From contig CBDDED010000002.1 in the NCBI GenBank assembly GCA_965226825.1, positions 434,001 to 498,000 of the forward strand: a stretch of 64,000 bases of DNA. The letters are read 5' to 3'. Below are positions 1-8,433 of the stretch, one piece after another; the stretch's first letter is position 1; each line of letters begins with the position of its first letter. The DNA comes from Io17-Chloro-G2 sp965226825 (GTDB lineage Bacteria; Chloroflexota; Dehalococcoidia; Lucifugimonadales; UBA3495). Under the pieces are notes generated by a model, which worked only from the letters and a program-made list of their open reading frames with translations, was not told where the DNA came from and made no database searches. A program made the position numbers and the translations under genes.

Positions 1-1
1 G

Positions 2-856
2 ATTGGACTGGTGTTGGGAGGGTTGGCTGTTGGGGTCGGCGTCCTGGTCTGGGGGGAGGTCCTGGGTGGTTCCGACGGCAAACTACACGTTCATTTCCTG
101 GACGTGGGGCAGGGCGACAGCGCGCTGATCGTTACACCCACAGGCAAGCAGGTGCTGGTGGACGGAGGGGCGGGTTCAAGCGACGCAATGCGAAGTTTGA
201 TGGACCTGATCCCCAGGGGAGACCGAGGCATCGACGTGGTGGTTATGACCCATCTCGATGCGGACCATAGCCGCGGACTGCTGGAAATTTTGGAACGGCT
301 CAGCGTGGGCGGGATTATATACGGCGTGAATCATCCCGGATCCGGGATGTATGCCCAATGGGCGGCGGCGTTGGAGCGGTCCGGCGTGGACGCATTTCCA
401 GTAATGTACGGCTACCGCATAGCGCTGGAGCCCGGGTTGACGTTGGAGGTGTTAAACCCACAGCCGGAGGGACAAAGGTTCCCCGGGGAAGACTTTAACA
501 ACAACGCGGTGGCATTTCGCCTGGTTTACGGCGAGGTTAGCATATTGATGGCGTCGGATATTGAGGCCGAGGCCGAGGCCCGTATGACCCAAAGCGGGGC
601 AATCCTGGCCAGCAACGTGCTGAAGGTGGCGCACCACGGTAGCCAAACGTCTTCCACGATGGGATTTTTGACGGCGGTAGACCCGGACGTTGCGGTCATT
701 TCGGTGGGAGCGGGCAACCAGTACGGGCACCCGGCCCAAGGGGTGCTCGCCCGCCTGGAGCAATTTGTCGGTGCGGAAAACATCTTCCGGACCGACCGGG
801 ACGGGAGCATCGAATTGATCACCGACGGCAACGAACTTTGGGTCAGGACCGATTGA
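2..856 (+). CDS. ComEC/Rec2-type MBL-fold domain, C-terminal part (5'-truncated by window edge)
   Basis: The frame is open from the first bases of the window and begins with a hydrophobic Gly/Val/Leu stretch like a last membrane helix. A metallo-beta-lactamase fold follows. Visible motifs are FLDVGQGDSALI and VDGG at the start of the fold, THLDADHSRG as the metal-binding loop, and AHHGSQTSS near the end. This order is typical of the C-terminal nuclease/hydrolase domain of ComEC, the DNA-uptake channel protein. A GTG at 11 could serve as a start for a free-standing secreted MBL protein, but with the membrane helix running off the edge I prefer a truncated ComEC. No downstream partner is close. 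Family assignment is firm; full-length ComEC is inference. Confidence 0.75.
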   Translation: MGLVLGGLAVGVGVLVWGEVLGGSDGKLHVHFLDVGQGDSALIVTPTGKQVLVDGGAGSSDAMRSLMDLIPRGDRGIDVVVMTHLDADHSRGLLEILERLSVGGIIYGVNHPGSGMYAQWAAALERSGVDAFPVMYGYRIALEPGLTLEVLNPQPEGQRFPGEDFNNNAVAFRLVYGEVSILMASDIEAEAEARMTQSGAILASNVLKVAHHGSQTSSTMGFLTAVDPDVAVISVGAGNQYGHPAQGVLARLEQFVGAENIFRTDRDGSIELITDGNELWVRTD

Positions 857-1090
857 GTGACTGCGGACGGAGGAGATGTGCAGGGTAATCTTGATTTCAC
901 GTCGCTGGAACGGCTTCGGGATAGTTTTATCTCCAGCGGTTGGGAGGGGTTAGGGTAAGGGTGTAGCCTCGCCCCCCAATCTCGCCCCAACTGGAATCCG
1001 GATGGCTCTAGCAGCGGTGGCACGGTTACCTCGACGGGCATACCCGAGGCGGAGCATCCGGCGTTTGGAGAAGCGTGGTTCCTCACGGAA

Positions 1091-1275
1091 AGGGCTCTGG
1101 ATTCCCGCTGCGGCGAGAATGACGCTGGGGGCGTGGTCGGGAAATCCGCGTGGGGGTCAACGTCATTCCTAACCAAGGGGCCTGGATTCCCGCTGCGACG
1201 AGAATGACGGATGGGTTGGTCCTGGTCGCATTGAGGACGAAAATGGCGTATTTTCATAGTGATGACGGGGGCTGA
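1091..1275. repeat. Two half-copies of the CTGGATTCCCG repeat plus one AAAATGGCNTATTTT palindrome
   Basis: The gap 857-1577 has no convincing gene. It holds two direct half-copies (1091-1124 and 1177-1210) of the motif GGCTCTGGATTCCCG...GAGAATGACG that recurs throughout the window. A copy of a second repeat follows at about 1229-1268, with core GAAAATGGCGTATTTTC, itself an imperfect palindrome. The order, first repeat then palindrome, is the same as at 5101-5196 and 37198-37290. Confidence 0.8.
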
Positions 1276-1577
1276 GCCTCCTCCCCCCGGCTGCGGATAT
1301 GGGTCGTGGCTCCAAACCCGTGCAGGGTTTCAAGCTACCCCCACCCGGCTCCGAAACTTGGCGAAATATTAGACCCCACACCCCTATCCCCCGCGTGATA
1401 CAATTGCGCCCGCTAAAGCGACCCGTATAGCCCCTTGGACCGCCCCCTGAATGCGGACCCCTGCGAATTTTCCGGCGATTACAGGGCACCTTATCATGCC
1501 CCGTTCCTATATACGTATACGCAGGGCGATGATTGCTTCGGCGAGCGCCACGCATCCGAGTCGCAAGGGGGTTCCTA

Positions 1578-2244
1578 ATGCGACATCTACTGGCCGCACT
1601 GATTCTTATCGGCGTCGCCCTAACCGGGTGTACGACGGGCCAACCGCCGACCCCTCCTACCACCACACCGCCGCCGCCGGACATAGCAGCCACGGTTGAT
1701 GCCAGTGTGAAGGCTGCCGTCGCCGCACTCGCCACCGACACGCCGGTCCCAACCTTCCCACCTGCGGCGACCGCACCACCCGCGGACACCCCCGCGCCTG
1801 CACCCTCGCCCACTCCCGCGCCTACACCTACGGCAACCCCGTCACCCACTGCGACTGCAAGCCCGACGGCTACGCCACAGCCCACATCTACCCCTGGACC
1901 GACATCCACTCCAAGCTCGACAGCGACGCCGCGCCCCACTGTTGCGCCAAGGGCCACATCCACGCCCACGCCGACATCCACGCCCACGCCGACATCCACG
2001 CCCACGCCGACATCGACGCCCAGGCCCACAGTTACTCCAACAGCTACAGCGACTCCACCCCCAACGCCCGACCCGTCAAAGCCCGTCTACGGAGCCAACA
2101 GCGGAGAAATACCGCACGACCCGGAAGACGGGCTGTTGGAAACGTTCCAAGGTCCCCGGCTTACTGGGGATTCCGTGGTGGAAGTCACCGTGCAAAACCC
2201 CGACGTTGGTAGCGAGGGGCGTTGGACTCACGGGCTATTCCTAA
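1578..2244 (+). pseudogene. Large lipoprotein gene, 5' part (interrupted by two IS elements)
   Basis: ATG at 1578 follows an AAGGGGG ribosome site. The product starts with a lipoprotein signal peptide (hydrophobic core ending LTGC). About 100 residues of Pro/Thr-rich linker with tandem TPTPTSTP units follow, and then the first copy of a globular domain beginning VYGANSGEIPHD. The domain is cut at LFLRG by an insertion. Joining base 2244 to base 4121, and so keeping one TAA target copy, restores one frame with no stop through 5025 and gives about 523 residues. The intact protein would be an anchored surface lipoprotein with two jelly-roll-like (LamG/DUF1080-like, tentative) domains. As it stands, translation runs into the IS and stops at 2315. 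Confidence 0.85.
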
Positions 2245-3143
2245 GAGGGTGTGTGAGAAATCCCGTTCAAGCTGGCTGGAGTCTTTTTAGCATGAGATGG
2301 ATCATGGCTACATAAACCCAAGCCTCGCTGGTTTCCGGTAGGGCTTCATAGTCTTTGCTCAAGCGCCGGCAGCGGCCCAGCCACGCCAACGTCCGCTCCA
2401 CGACCCACCGGCGGGGCAGCACCTCAAAGGAGTGACTGTCCGGCCTCCGCCGGACCACGGTCAGCAGCCAACCGCCGGTGACCCAGGCCCAGGCTACCAA
2501 CTTGCCAGCGTATGCCCCGTCAGCCCAGATCACTTTGAGCCTGGGAAACCGGCCCACCATTTTGCTCAACACCAGCTTGGCTCCATCCCGGTCTTGAATG
2601 TTGGCGGCATGTACCACCACGGCTAGGAGCAGTCCTAAAGTATCTACTGCGATGTGACGCTTGCGCCCAGCAACCTTCTTGCCTGCATCGTACTTGTCGG
2701 CATAGTAGCCCCTGGGCCCCCTTTTTCCGTGGTCTTCACCGACTGGCTGTCGATGATCGCGGCGCTGGGCGTAGCCTCGTGTCCCTCAGCCTCCCGAACC
2801 CTGGGGCGCAGCGCCGCCTCAATGCTCTCCCAGGTCCCATCTCTGCGCCACTCCCGAAAATACCACCAAACCGTCCCCCAGGGCGGCAGGTCATGGGGCG
2901 TCATGCGCCAGGGTATGCCGCCGCGCAGCACATATAGAACGCCATTTACTACTTCCCGCAAGTCCACGGTCCGAGGATGCCCCCTGGGTTTGCTTGGCGG
3001 CAGCAAGGGGGCTAATTCGGCCCACTGGGCGTCGGTCAAATCGCTGGGATAAGGTTTTCTGTTCATACCCCCACAATAGCAAGATTGCTGACCCACTCCC
3101 CATGAGAAATTCGTGCAGGTTTAGCCCTTTCTCACACACCCTC
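2245..3143 (-). mobile_element. IS5-family insertion sequence A, 899 bp
   Basis: Perfect 16-bp terminal inverted repeats GAGGGTGTGTGAGAAA lie at 2245-2260 and 3128-3143. A TAA is directly repeated on both sides (2242-2244 and 3144-3146), which fits the 3-bp TNA target duplications of some IS5 subgroups. The element lies inside the lipoprotein gene, antisense to it, and carries one transposase spread over two frames. Its right TAA is also the left target of the next element. Confidence 0.93.
2267..3066 (-). CDS. IS5-family transposase (two frames joined by a -1 shift)
   Basis: The upstream frame starts at ATG 3066 (MNRKPYPSDLTDAQWAELAP), the standard IS5 N-terminal helix region, and runs through the first catalytic Asp in AAIIDSQSVKTTEKGG. 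The downstream frame continues with GRKRHIAVDTLGLLL, ADGAYAG with the second Asp, and RRWVVERTLAWLGR with the catalytic Glu. The frames meet at an A5G5 run near 2711-2725. A -1 slip on the G run gives KGGPRGYYADKYDAGKK, matching the family, so this may be programmed frameshifting rather than damage. The product would be a DDE transposase of about 265 residues. Confidence 0.9.
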
Positions 3144-3146
3144 TAA

Positions 3147-4117
3147 GAGCCTATCCTAATAACCCGGCGGCTCTGAGAGCGATAAGGGCACAGGCGAAAT
3201 GAAGAAAGGCTATGTAGTTGGCGGGAGACTTGTCCCAGCGGACCAAAATGCGCCGGAAGCGGTTCATCCAGCTGTGGGTGCGTTCCACCACCCAGCGCCG
3301 GGCTTTGAAGCCGGCCTCTTTCTTGATGGCCTGAGCCTCTTCCCCACGGCTGCGGATGTGGGCCGTGAAGCCAAACTCGTCCACGGTCCGGCGCACCTCA
3401 TCAAAGTCGTAGCCCTTGTCCAAGCACAGACCCTGGGGATGCTCCGGGCTGGGCGCGGGACGTAGCACGGGGAGGCTGTCCACCGTGGCCCGCACCAGCT
3501 TCATATCGTGGCGGTTGGCCCCGTCCACTGCCAGCCCCACCGGAATGCCCCCGGCTTCGGTCAACAGACTGCGTTTGACCCCGCTCTTACCCCGGTCTGT
3601 GGGGTTGGGACCGGTTTTTCCCCCCGCCCAAGGGGGATTTGGTCAAGGCCCCGTCCATGCTCAGCCAACTCCAGTCCAAACCCTTCAATTCGTCATAGCG
3701 TTCCAGCCCGGTCCGCCATAGCTCCAGGAACACCCCGGCGGCGGCCCATTCCTGAAAGCGCAGGTGGGCGGTGGAGCCGGAGCAAATGCCCGTGGCATCC
3801 AGGGACTTCCACTGGCAACCGGTGCGAAGCACGTAGAAGATGCCGTTGGCGCAGGTCCGGTCCGGGACCCGGGGGCGGCCTCCGCCCAAGGGATGGGTAT
3901 TCACCCGCTTGGGAAGGAGTGGAGCCAGTGCCTCCCACAGTTCGTCGGATACTTGGAAGGATCCGGTGGTGGGGTTGGTCGGAGAGACTGGACCGGCGCG
4001 GGGCGGTCGAGGCGGCTTGGGTTCTTTCGCTTTCGTCATTCCCCAAGTTTAGTCGCTCCTCTGCCACCTTCCCCATTCACTACTCATGCGGGTTTCACCC
4101 ATTTTTAGGATAGGCTC
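3147..4117 (-). mobile_element. IS5-family insertion sequence B, 971 bp
   Basis: Perfect 13-bp inverted repeats GAGCCTATCCTAA lie at 3147-3159 and 4105-4117, flanked by TAA at 3144-3146 and 4118-4120. It abuts element A with only the shared TAA between them, so two different IS5-type elements sit head to tail in one target. Both begin with GAG and both duplicate TAA. Confidence 0.93.
3151..4039 (-). CDS. IS5-family transposase (two frames joined by a -1 shift)
   Basis: ATG at 4039 opens a frame with VSDELWEALAPLLP and GGGRPRVPDRTCANGIFYVL, then SMDGALTKSPLGGGK with the first catalytic Asp. A -1 slip at a G6A5 run near 3615-3625 joins it to GPNPTDRGKSGVKRSLLTEAGGIP, LCLDKGYDFDEVR with the second Asp, and RRWVVERTHSWMNRFR with the Glu. 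The stop lies 4 bases inside the inverted repeat. The shift site resembles that of the neighbouring element, again suggesting programmed frameshifting. Total length is about 295 residues. Confidence 0.9.
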
Positions 4118-4120
4118 TAA

Positions 4121-5025
4121 GAGGAGAAGGCAGTAACATCTTCCATGCTATTTTCATCGAATCCGCCGGGAACTGGCGCCATTCTTACCGGCGCGGTTCA
4201 GGCGAGGCTTGGACAACGGCGCGGCAAGAAGTCACTTCCAGCATTGATACGACGCCCAGCGGCAACAACCGGTTGAGATTGATAATCATAGGAAACCAGG
4301 GCTGGCTGTACATCAACGAGCAACACCAGGGCACGCTCGACTTGAGCGCTGTCGGTTTCAACGCGGTTTCGTTGATTGTGAGCCGCGAGTCGGCTGGCGC
4401 TGTCACTTCCTTCGAGGGGTTCACGGTCTGGAAATGGCACCCGTCACTGGAGGCGCTTCCGCTTCCAGAGGGAACACCGACACCGGCGTCTGAAACGCCC
4501 TATGGGCCCGTCTACGGCCCGGCCAGCGGCTCGATAGCCCACAACCTCCAAAGTCCAACAAACTCCCTTGAGCTATTCCGGGGGCCGACCATCGACGGCG
4601 ACATAATGGTGGAGGCCACCTTCCACAATCCTCACCCGACCAGTGAGGGCAGTTGGAACTACGGCTTCCTGATCCGGCATGGCGAGCGTAATGCCTACAA
4701 CTGGATTTATCTTTCCCCCGGCAGGTGGATCCACAAGTGGCGCCCCGGACAGGACGACTTCACCCAGACCGTCTGGGATAATCGGAGCACCAATATTGAC
4801 GTGACCACCGGAGGCAAAAACCAACTGAGGCTCGTAGTCATTGAGGGCTCAGTCACCATCTTCATCAACGGAAGGTACGTCGGCAATACTACCTTCCATA
4901 GGCTCCCTGATTCCTTCCAGGTTGCCATAGTCGTGAACGACGAGCGAGAAGGCACGACCCGCTTTGAGAATTTCACAGTCTGGAAGTGGCACCCCTCGCT
5001 GCAGGAACTGCCTAGCGAGAATTAG
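4121..5025 (+). pseudogene. Large lipoprotein gene, 3' part
   Basis: Continuous with 1578-2244 after removal of the two IS elements. It encodes the rest of domain 1 (ending FTVWKWHPSLEALP), a short TPTP linker, and a complete second domain (VYGPASGSIAHN to FTVWKWHPSLQELP). The two domains align along their length: VYG.xSGxIxH, FxGPxxxGDxxVE, SEGxW, FxVWKWHPSL. The part carries no signal of its own. A TTG at 4273 could give a leaderless fragment, but I see no ribosome site. Carbohydrate or surface binding is only an inference from the fold-like pattern. Confidence 0.8.
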
Positions 5026-5100
5026 GCGGTTCCGACGACGGAATCATTGCGACAAACCGACTGCCCGACATCTATCCTCGCACCAGGTTAAACGACAACC

Positions 5101-5196
5101 GGGGCTCTGGATTCCCGTTGCGACGAGAATTGCGGATGGTCTTCCAAGACCATGTATGAGGATGAAATGGTCCTATTTTCGTGGCAATGACCGGGG
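5101..5196. repeat. Composite repeat: CTGGATTCCCG half-copy, hairpin, palindrome
   Basis: The gap 5026-5366 holds a composite of three parts. First is the GGCTCTGGATTCCCG motif (5101-5134), then a small hairpin ATGGTCTTCCAAGACCAT (5136-5153), then the GAAATGGTCCTATTTTC palindrome (about 5157-5195). A sister copy at 37198-37290 keeps the layout with base-paired changes in the hairpin stem. The rest of the gap shows nothing clear. Confidence 0.8.
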
Positions 5197-5366
5197 GGCG
5201 TGGTTGGGGGTATAGCATCCCAAGCCGTAGACCGGCTGTCCTTGAAGCATCCAAGCGACGTCCGGGGTTGGGTGTGGGGTTACTGTATACTTAGATAGGA
5301 GCGTCGTGGACGATGTTTCCTGGCTTTGGGCATTGACGAATATTGGACGCTGCAGGGTGTGAAAGT

Positions 5367-6089
5367 TTGAACCGATCCGACGGACGGCGTTGGGACGAAC
5401 CCCGGCCGACCAAAATTACTACCGGGATCCAAAAATTCGCCGAGGGATCGGCGTTGATCGAATTGGGTTCCACCCAGGTGCTATGCGCGGCATCCCTGGA
5501 AGAGCGGGTTCCCGGATTCTTGCGTGGACAGGGAAAAGGTTGGGTCACGGCGGAATACGACATGCTCCCGAGGGCCACAACCACCAGGTCATCCAGGGAC
5601 CGGGATTCCGGGCGCATCAGCGGACGGTCTCAAGAAATCCAACGGCTCATCGGCAGAGCGTTGCGGGCCGTAACCGATCTGGAAGCCCTGGGAGAGCGGA
5701 CGGTCACCATTGACTGCGACGTTTTGATGGCCGACGGAGGGACCCGTACCGCCGCAATTTCCGGGGGATTTGTGGCGCTGTACCTGGCCATGAACACTTT
5801 GGTCCGCCACCGGGTCTTGAAACAAATACCCCTGCATACCGCGGTTGCCGCCACCAGCGTGGGGATTTTGAAGGACGGGTTGGCGCTGGACCTGTGCTAC
5901 GAGGAAGATTTTGCGGCCCAGGCGGACTTCAACGTGGTGCTAACCGACCGGGGAGAGGTGGTGGAAATACAGGGCGCCTCTGAAGCCGATCCGTTCCCCA
6001 GCCGACGGGTGGAGGAGGTCCTGGCCCTGGCCTCCCGGGGTCTGGAGAGCATGTTCGCTGCGCAGCGGGAGGCTCTCCGGTCCATTTGA
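5367..6089 (+). CDS. rph: Ribonuclease PH
   Basis: This phosphate-dependent 3'-5' exoribonuclease trims tRNA 3' ends. The N-terminus NRSDGRRWDEPRPTKI is the family signature, so I place the start at TTG 5367, preceded by GCAGGGTG; another TTG lies at 5343. Other conserved blocks are GSTQVLCAASLEERVP, GKGWVTAEYDMLPRAT, SGRSQEIQRLIGRALRAV, TIDCDVLMADGGTRTAAISG and DLCYEEDFAAQADFNVV. At about 240 residues it has the normal length and is complete. It stands alone on the + strand between the lipoprotein remnant and the HtrA gene. Confidence 0.95.
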   Translation: MNRSDGRRWDEPRPTKITTGIQKFAEGSALIELGSTQVLCAASLEERVPGFLRGQGKGWVTAEYDMLPRATTTRSSRDRDSGRISGRSQEIQRLIGRALRAVTDLEALGERTVTIDCDVLMADGGTRTAAISGGFVALYLAMNTLVRHRVLKQIPLHTAVAATSVGILKDGLALDLCYEEDFAAQADFNVVLTDRGEVVEIQGASEADPFPSRRVEEVLALASRGLESMFAAQREALRSI

Positions 6090-6227
6090 AACGGGCGAGC
6101 CGGCAGACGGAATGCGCCGGTGAGGCACCGCGCTGGTATTCCGGTATGGGTTCCACCCGTGGACACCGACTGATGTTTCAGCGATTCGACACCGTGTCTG
6201 AGAAGTCCGCCTAACGAGAAAGCGAAC

Positions 6228-7520
6228 GTGCCGCATTGGGAACAAATGGTTGGGGGCAGGTTCACTCTGCTGTGGGCCGCGCTTGTTGCCCTTTCGCTAT
6301 TTTGCTTCGCCTGCTCGGGCGGGGCGGCTCCCGACGAACCCGAAAACCAACCCCTAAACCTGGTTGCTGAGACTCAAAGCGTTCCGGTGTCCACACGAGA
6401 GACGCCGGAACCGCCTACCTTGGAAACGCCTGATCCCCCGGTTAATTCCCGGCTGCCGACAACTGAGCGGGACGCTGTCCCTAGGGAACAAACCGCGGCG
6501 CCCGCGGATACACCCGAACCAGTCCAGACTACCCCGCCTGGCGAACCTCCTGTAATGCCGGTCTTACAATTGCCCAATGTAGCCGACACCGTGGAACGGG
6601 CGCGCCCGGCGGTGGTTTCGGTGTTGGCCGAGGCGGTCAGTATTGGCGCCTTTGGTCGTCAAATCCGGCCTTCCACCGGCACCGGGGTGGTTATTTCCAA
6701 GGACGGGTTCGTACTGACCAACAATCACGTCGTTGAGGGGGCTCAGGAGGTTATTGTCACCCTCGACGACGGGACGCTTCTGGACGCCGAACTGGTTGGG
6801 ACCGACCGGCTGTCCGACCTGGCGGTTTTGAGGCTTCCGCCGGGTGACTACAGTTTCCTACCGCTGACCAGCGACATTGAAGTCAGGGTGGGTGAATGGG
6901 TAATTGCCATCGGCAATGCGCTGGCCCTTCCGGGTGGACCTACCGTAACCGTTGGCGTGGTTTCGGCCCTCGGCAGGTCCCGGGAGGCGATCGGCGGAAC
7001 GACCCTGAACGACCTGATCCAGACGGACACAGTGATGAACGCTGGCAACTCGGGTGGGCCGCTGATCAACCTGCGGGGGGAAATCGTGGGCATCAACACG
7101 GCGGTGCTGAGGTCCAGTCTTGGGCGGAGTCTGCCGGTTGAGGGCATTGGCTTCGCCGTAAACATGGAAACCGCCGCCCTGGTCTCGACGCAGTTGATCA
7201 ACCAGGGACGGGTTAAATGGGCCTACATGGGTGTTGGCTTGAATGACCTTTCGGCGGAGGCAGTCGCGCGATTCAACCTGCCTTTCCGGGAAGGGGCGGT
7301 GGTTTCCGGCGTGGGTCCTGGAACGCCCGCGCACCGGGCCGGGGTGCTGCCGGGAGACATCATCCTATCTTTGGACGGCAAGCCGACCGCCACGGTGACC
7401 GACGTGCTCCGCCTTTTGCGCCAGGACCTGCAGGCTGGGCAGACGGTGGAGATGGAGGTCTATAGGAACCGCGCCACCGTCAACCTGGAGATCGTCCTCG
7501 GCGAAAGGCCACCTGGTTAG
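6228..7520 (+). CDS. HtrA/DegP-type serine protease, lipoprotein-anchored, with PDZ domain
   Basis: An envelope quality-control protease. A hydrophobic signal ending FCFACSGG suggests lipidation, and about 85 Pro/Thr/Glu-rich residues form a spacer. The trypsin-like domain carries His167 (TNNHVVEGA), Asp197 (LSDLAVL) and Ser275 (NAGNSGGPLIN). One PDZ domain follows (about residues 340-425, GTPAHRAGVLPGDIILSLDG). At 430 residues it is normal for one-PDZ family members. The start could be GTG 6228 or ATG 6246, and neither has a strong ribosome site. No neighbour is close enough for an operon. Substrates are not inferable. Confidence 0.93.
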   Translation: MPHWEQMVGGRFTLLWAALVALSLFCFACSGGAAPDEPENQPLNLVAETQSVPVSTRETPEPPTLETPDPPVNSRLPTTERDAVPREQTAAPADTPEPVQTTPPGEPPVMPVLQLPNVADTVERARPAVVSVLAEAVSIGAFGRQIRPSTGTGVVISKDGFVLTNNHVVEGAQEVIVTLDDGTLLDAELVGTDRLSDLAVLRLPPGDYSFLPLTSDIEVRVGEWVIAIGNALALPGGPTVTVGVVSALGRSREAIGGTTLNDLIQTDTVMNAGNSGGPLINLRGEIVGINTAVLRSSLGRSLPVEGIGFAVNMETAALVSTQLINQGRVKWAYMGVGLNDLSAEAVARFNLPFREGAVVSGVGPGTPAHRAGVLPGDIILSLDGKPTATVTDVLRLLRQDLQAGQTVEMEVYRNRATVNLEIVLGERPPG

Positions 7521-7714
7521 CGAATTTTTCCTGCTACGGCGTCCGGTGATACGCTTCGTTAACGCCGGGGATGGTTTCGGTTGCCGCTACGGGCATCCGC
7601 GTTCACGATCAGGCGTCGGGCCGCAGGGCGAGCGCGTTCCGAACTCTGATGGCTCGCGGAAGCCGATCACAGCAAAGTGTCGGTGCTGCGGTATTCGCCT
7701 GGCCTCCAGCCCCT

Positions 7715-7900
7715 GTCATTCTCGGCGCACCGGGAATCCAGGGCCCTTTCCCTACGTCGAGACGCTTGTGGCAACATGGGATTGCCGGGTGTAAGACGGC
7801 AGACCCCTCCCGTTGGCCTTGCCGCTTGGCCATTCCCCCGTCCCCGGAACCGCCTTGAGGGACAAGAAGGGCTCTGGATTCCCGGTGCGCCGAGAATGAC
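7715..7900. repeat. Inverted-repeat element (MITE-like), copy 1
   Basis: The ends are a perfect 25-bp inverted pair: GTCATTCTCGG...GGGAATCC at the left and its complement at the right. The middle of this copy's TIR (GGCGCACC) differs from the usual CGCCGCAGC, yet both ends carry the same variant. The internal 134 bases are shared with copy 2. Confidence 0.85.
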
Positions 7901-7974
7901 AGGAGGTGGGCGCGGGTGGATAAAAGGCGGTCAGGCATCACCCTGGACAGAAGACTTGCCCGTCACATTAGACC

Positions 7975-8160
7975 GTCATTCCAGTTTCAACGGGAATCCA
8001 GAATCCTTTCCGTACACCGACACGCTTGTGGCAACGTGGAAACGCCGGATGTAAGACGGTGGACTCCTCCCGTTGGCCTTGCCGCTTGACCATTCCCCCG
8101 TCCCCGGAACCGCCTGGAGGGACAAGAAGGGCTCTGGATTCCCGCGGCGGCGAGAATGAC
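7975..8160. repeat. Inverted-repeat element, copy 2, in a direct duplication of copy 1
   Basis: From CTTGTGGCAAC onward (7767-7900 versus 8026-8160) the two copies are nearly identical, including TGTAAGACGG and GGCCTTGCCGCTTG. The left TIR of this copy has drifted. A worn third partial copy lies at about 8231-8320, and 8337-8395 repeats 7904-7965. The whole gap 7521-8433 is therefore a mosaic of repeats with no credible gene. Confidence 0.8.
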
Positions 8161-8433
8161 GGGATGGGTTTCCAGTCCACGCATTCGGATGAAAATGGCG
8201 TATTTTCAGGGTAACGGCGGGTTGGGGGAGCCGCACCGGTCCCGTTGCCCTTGCCGAATTACTATTCCCCTGACCCCCGAGATAGCCTCACGGACTAAAG
8301 GGGCTTTGGATTCTCGCTTCGGCTAAAAAGGCGGGAAGTGGGCGCGGGTGGGTAAAAGGCGGTCAAGGGTCACCTTGGATAGAAGACTTTCCCGCCGCCT
8401 TAGAATGGAGTTGCCCTGCCTGGGGCCACGCGG

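Noticed and set aside
1169..2029. Long minus-strand open frame full of GVDVGVGV-type repeats
   Set aside because: It is the complement of the Thr/Pro-rich linker of the lipoprotein; low complexity and no ribosome site.
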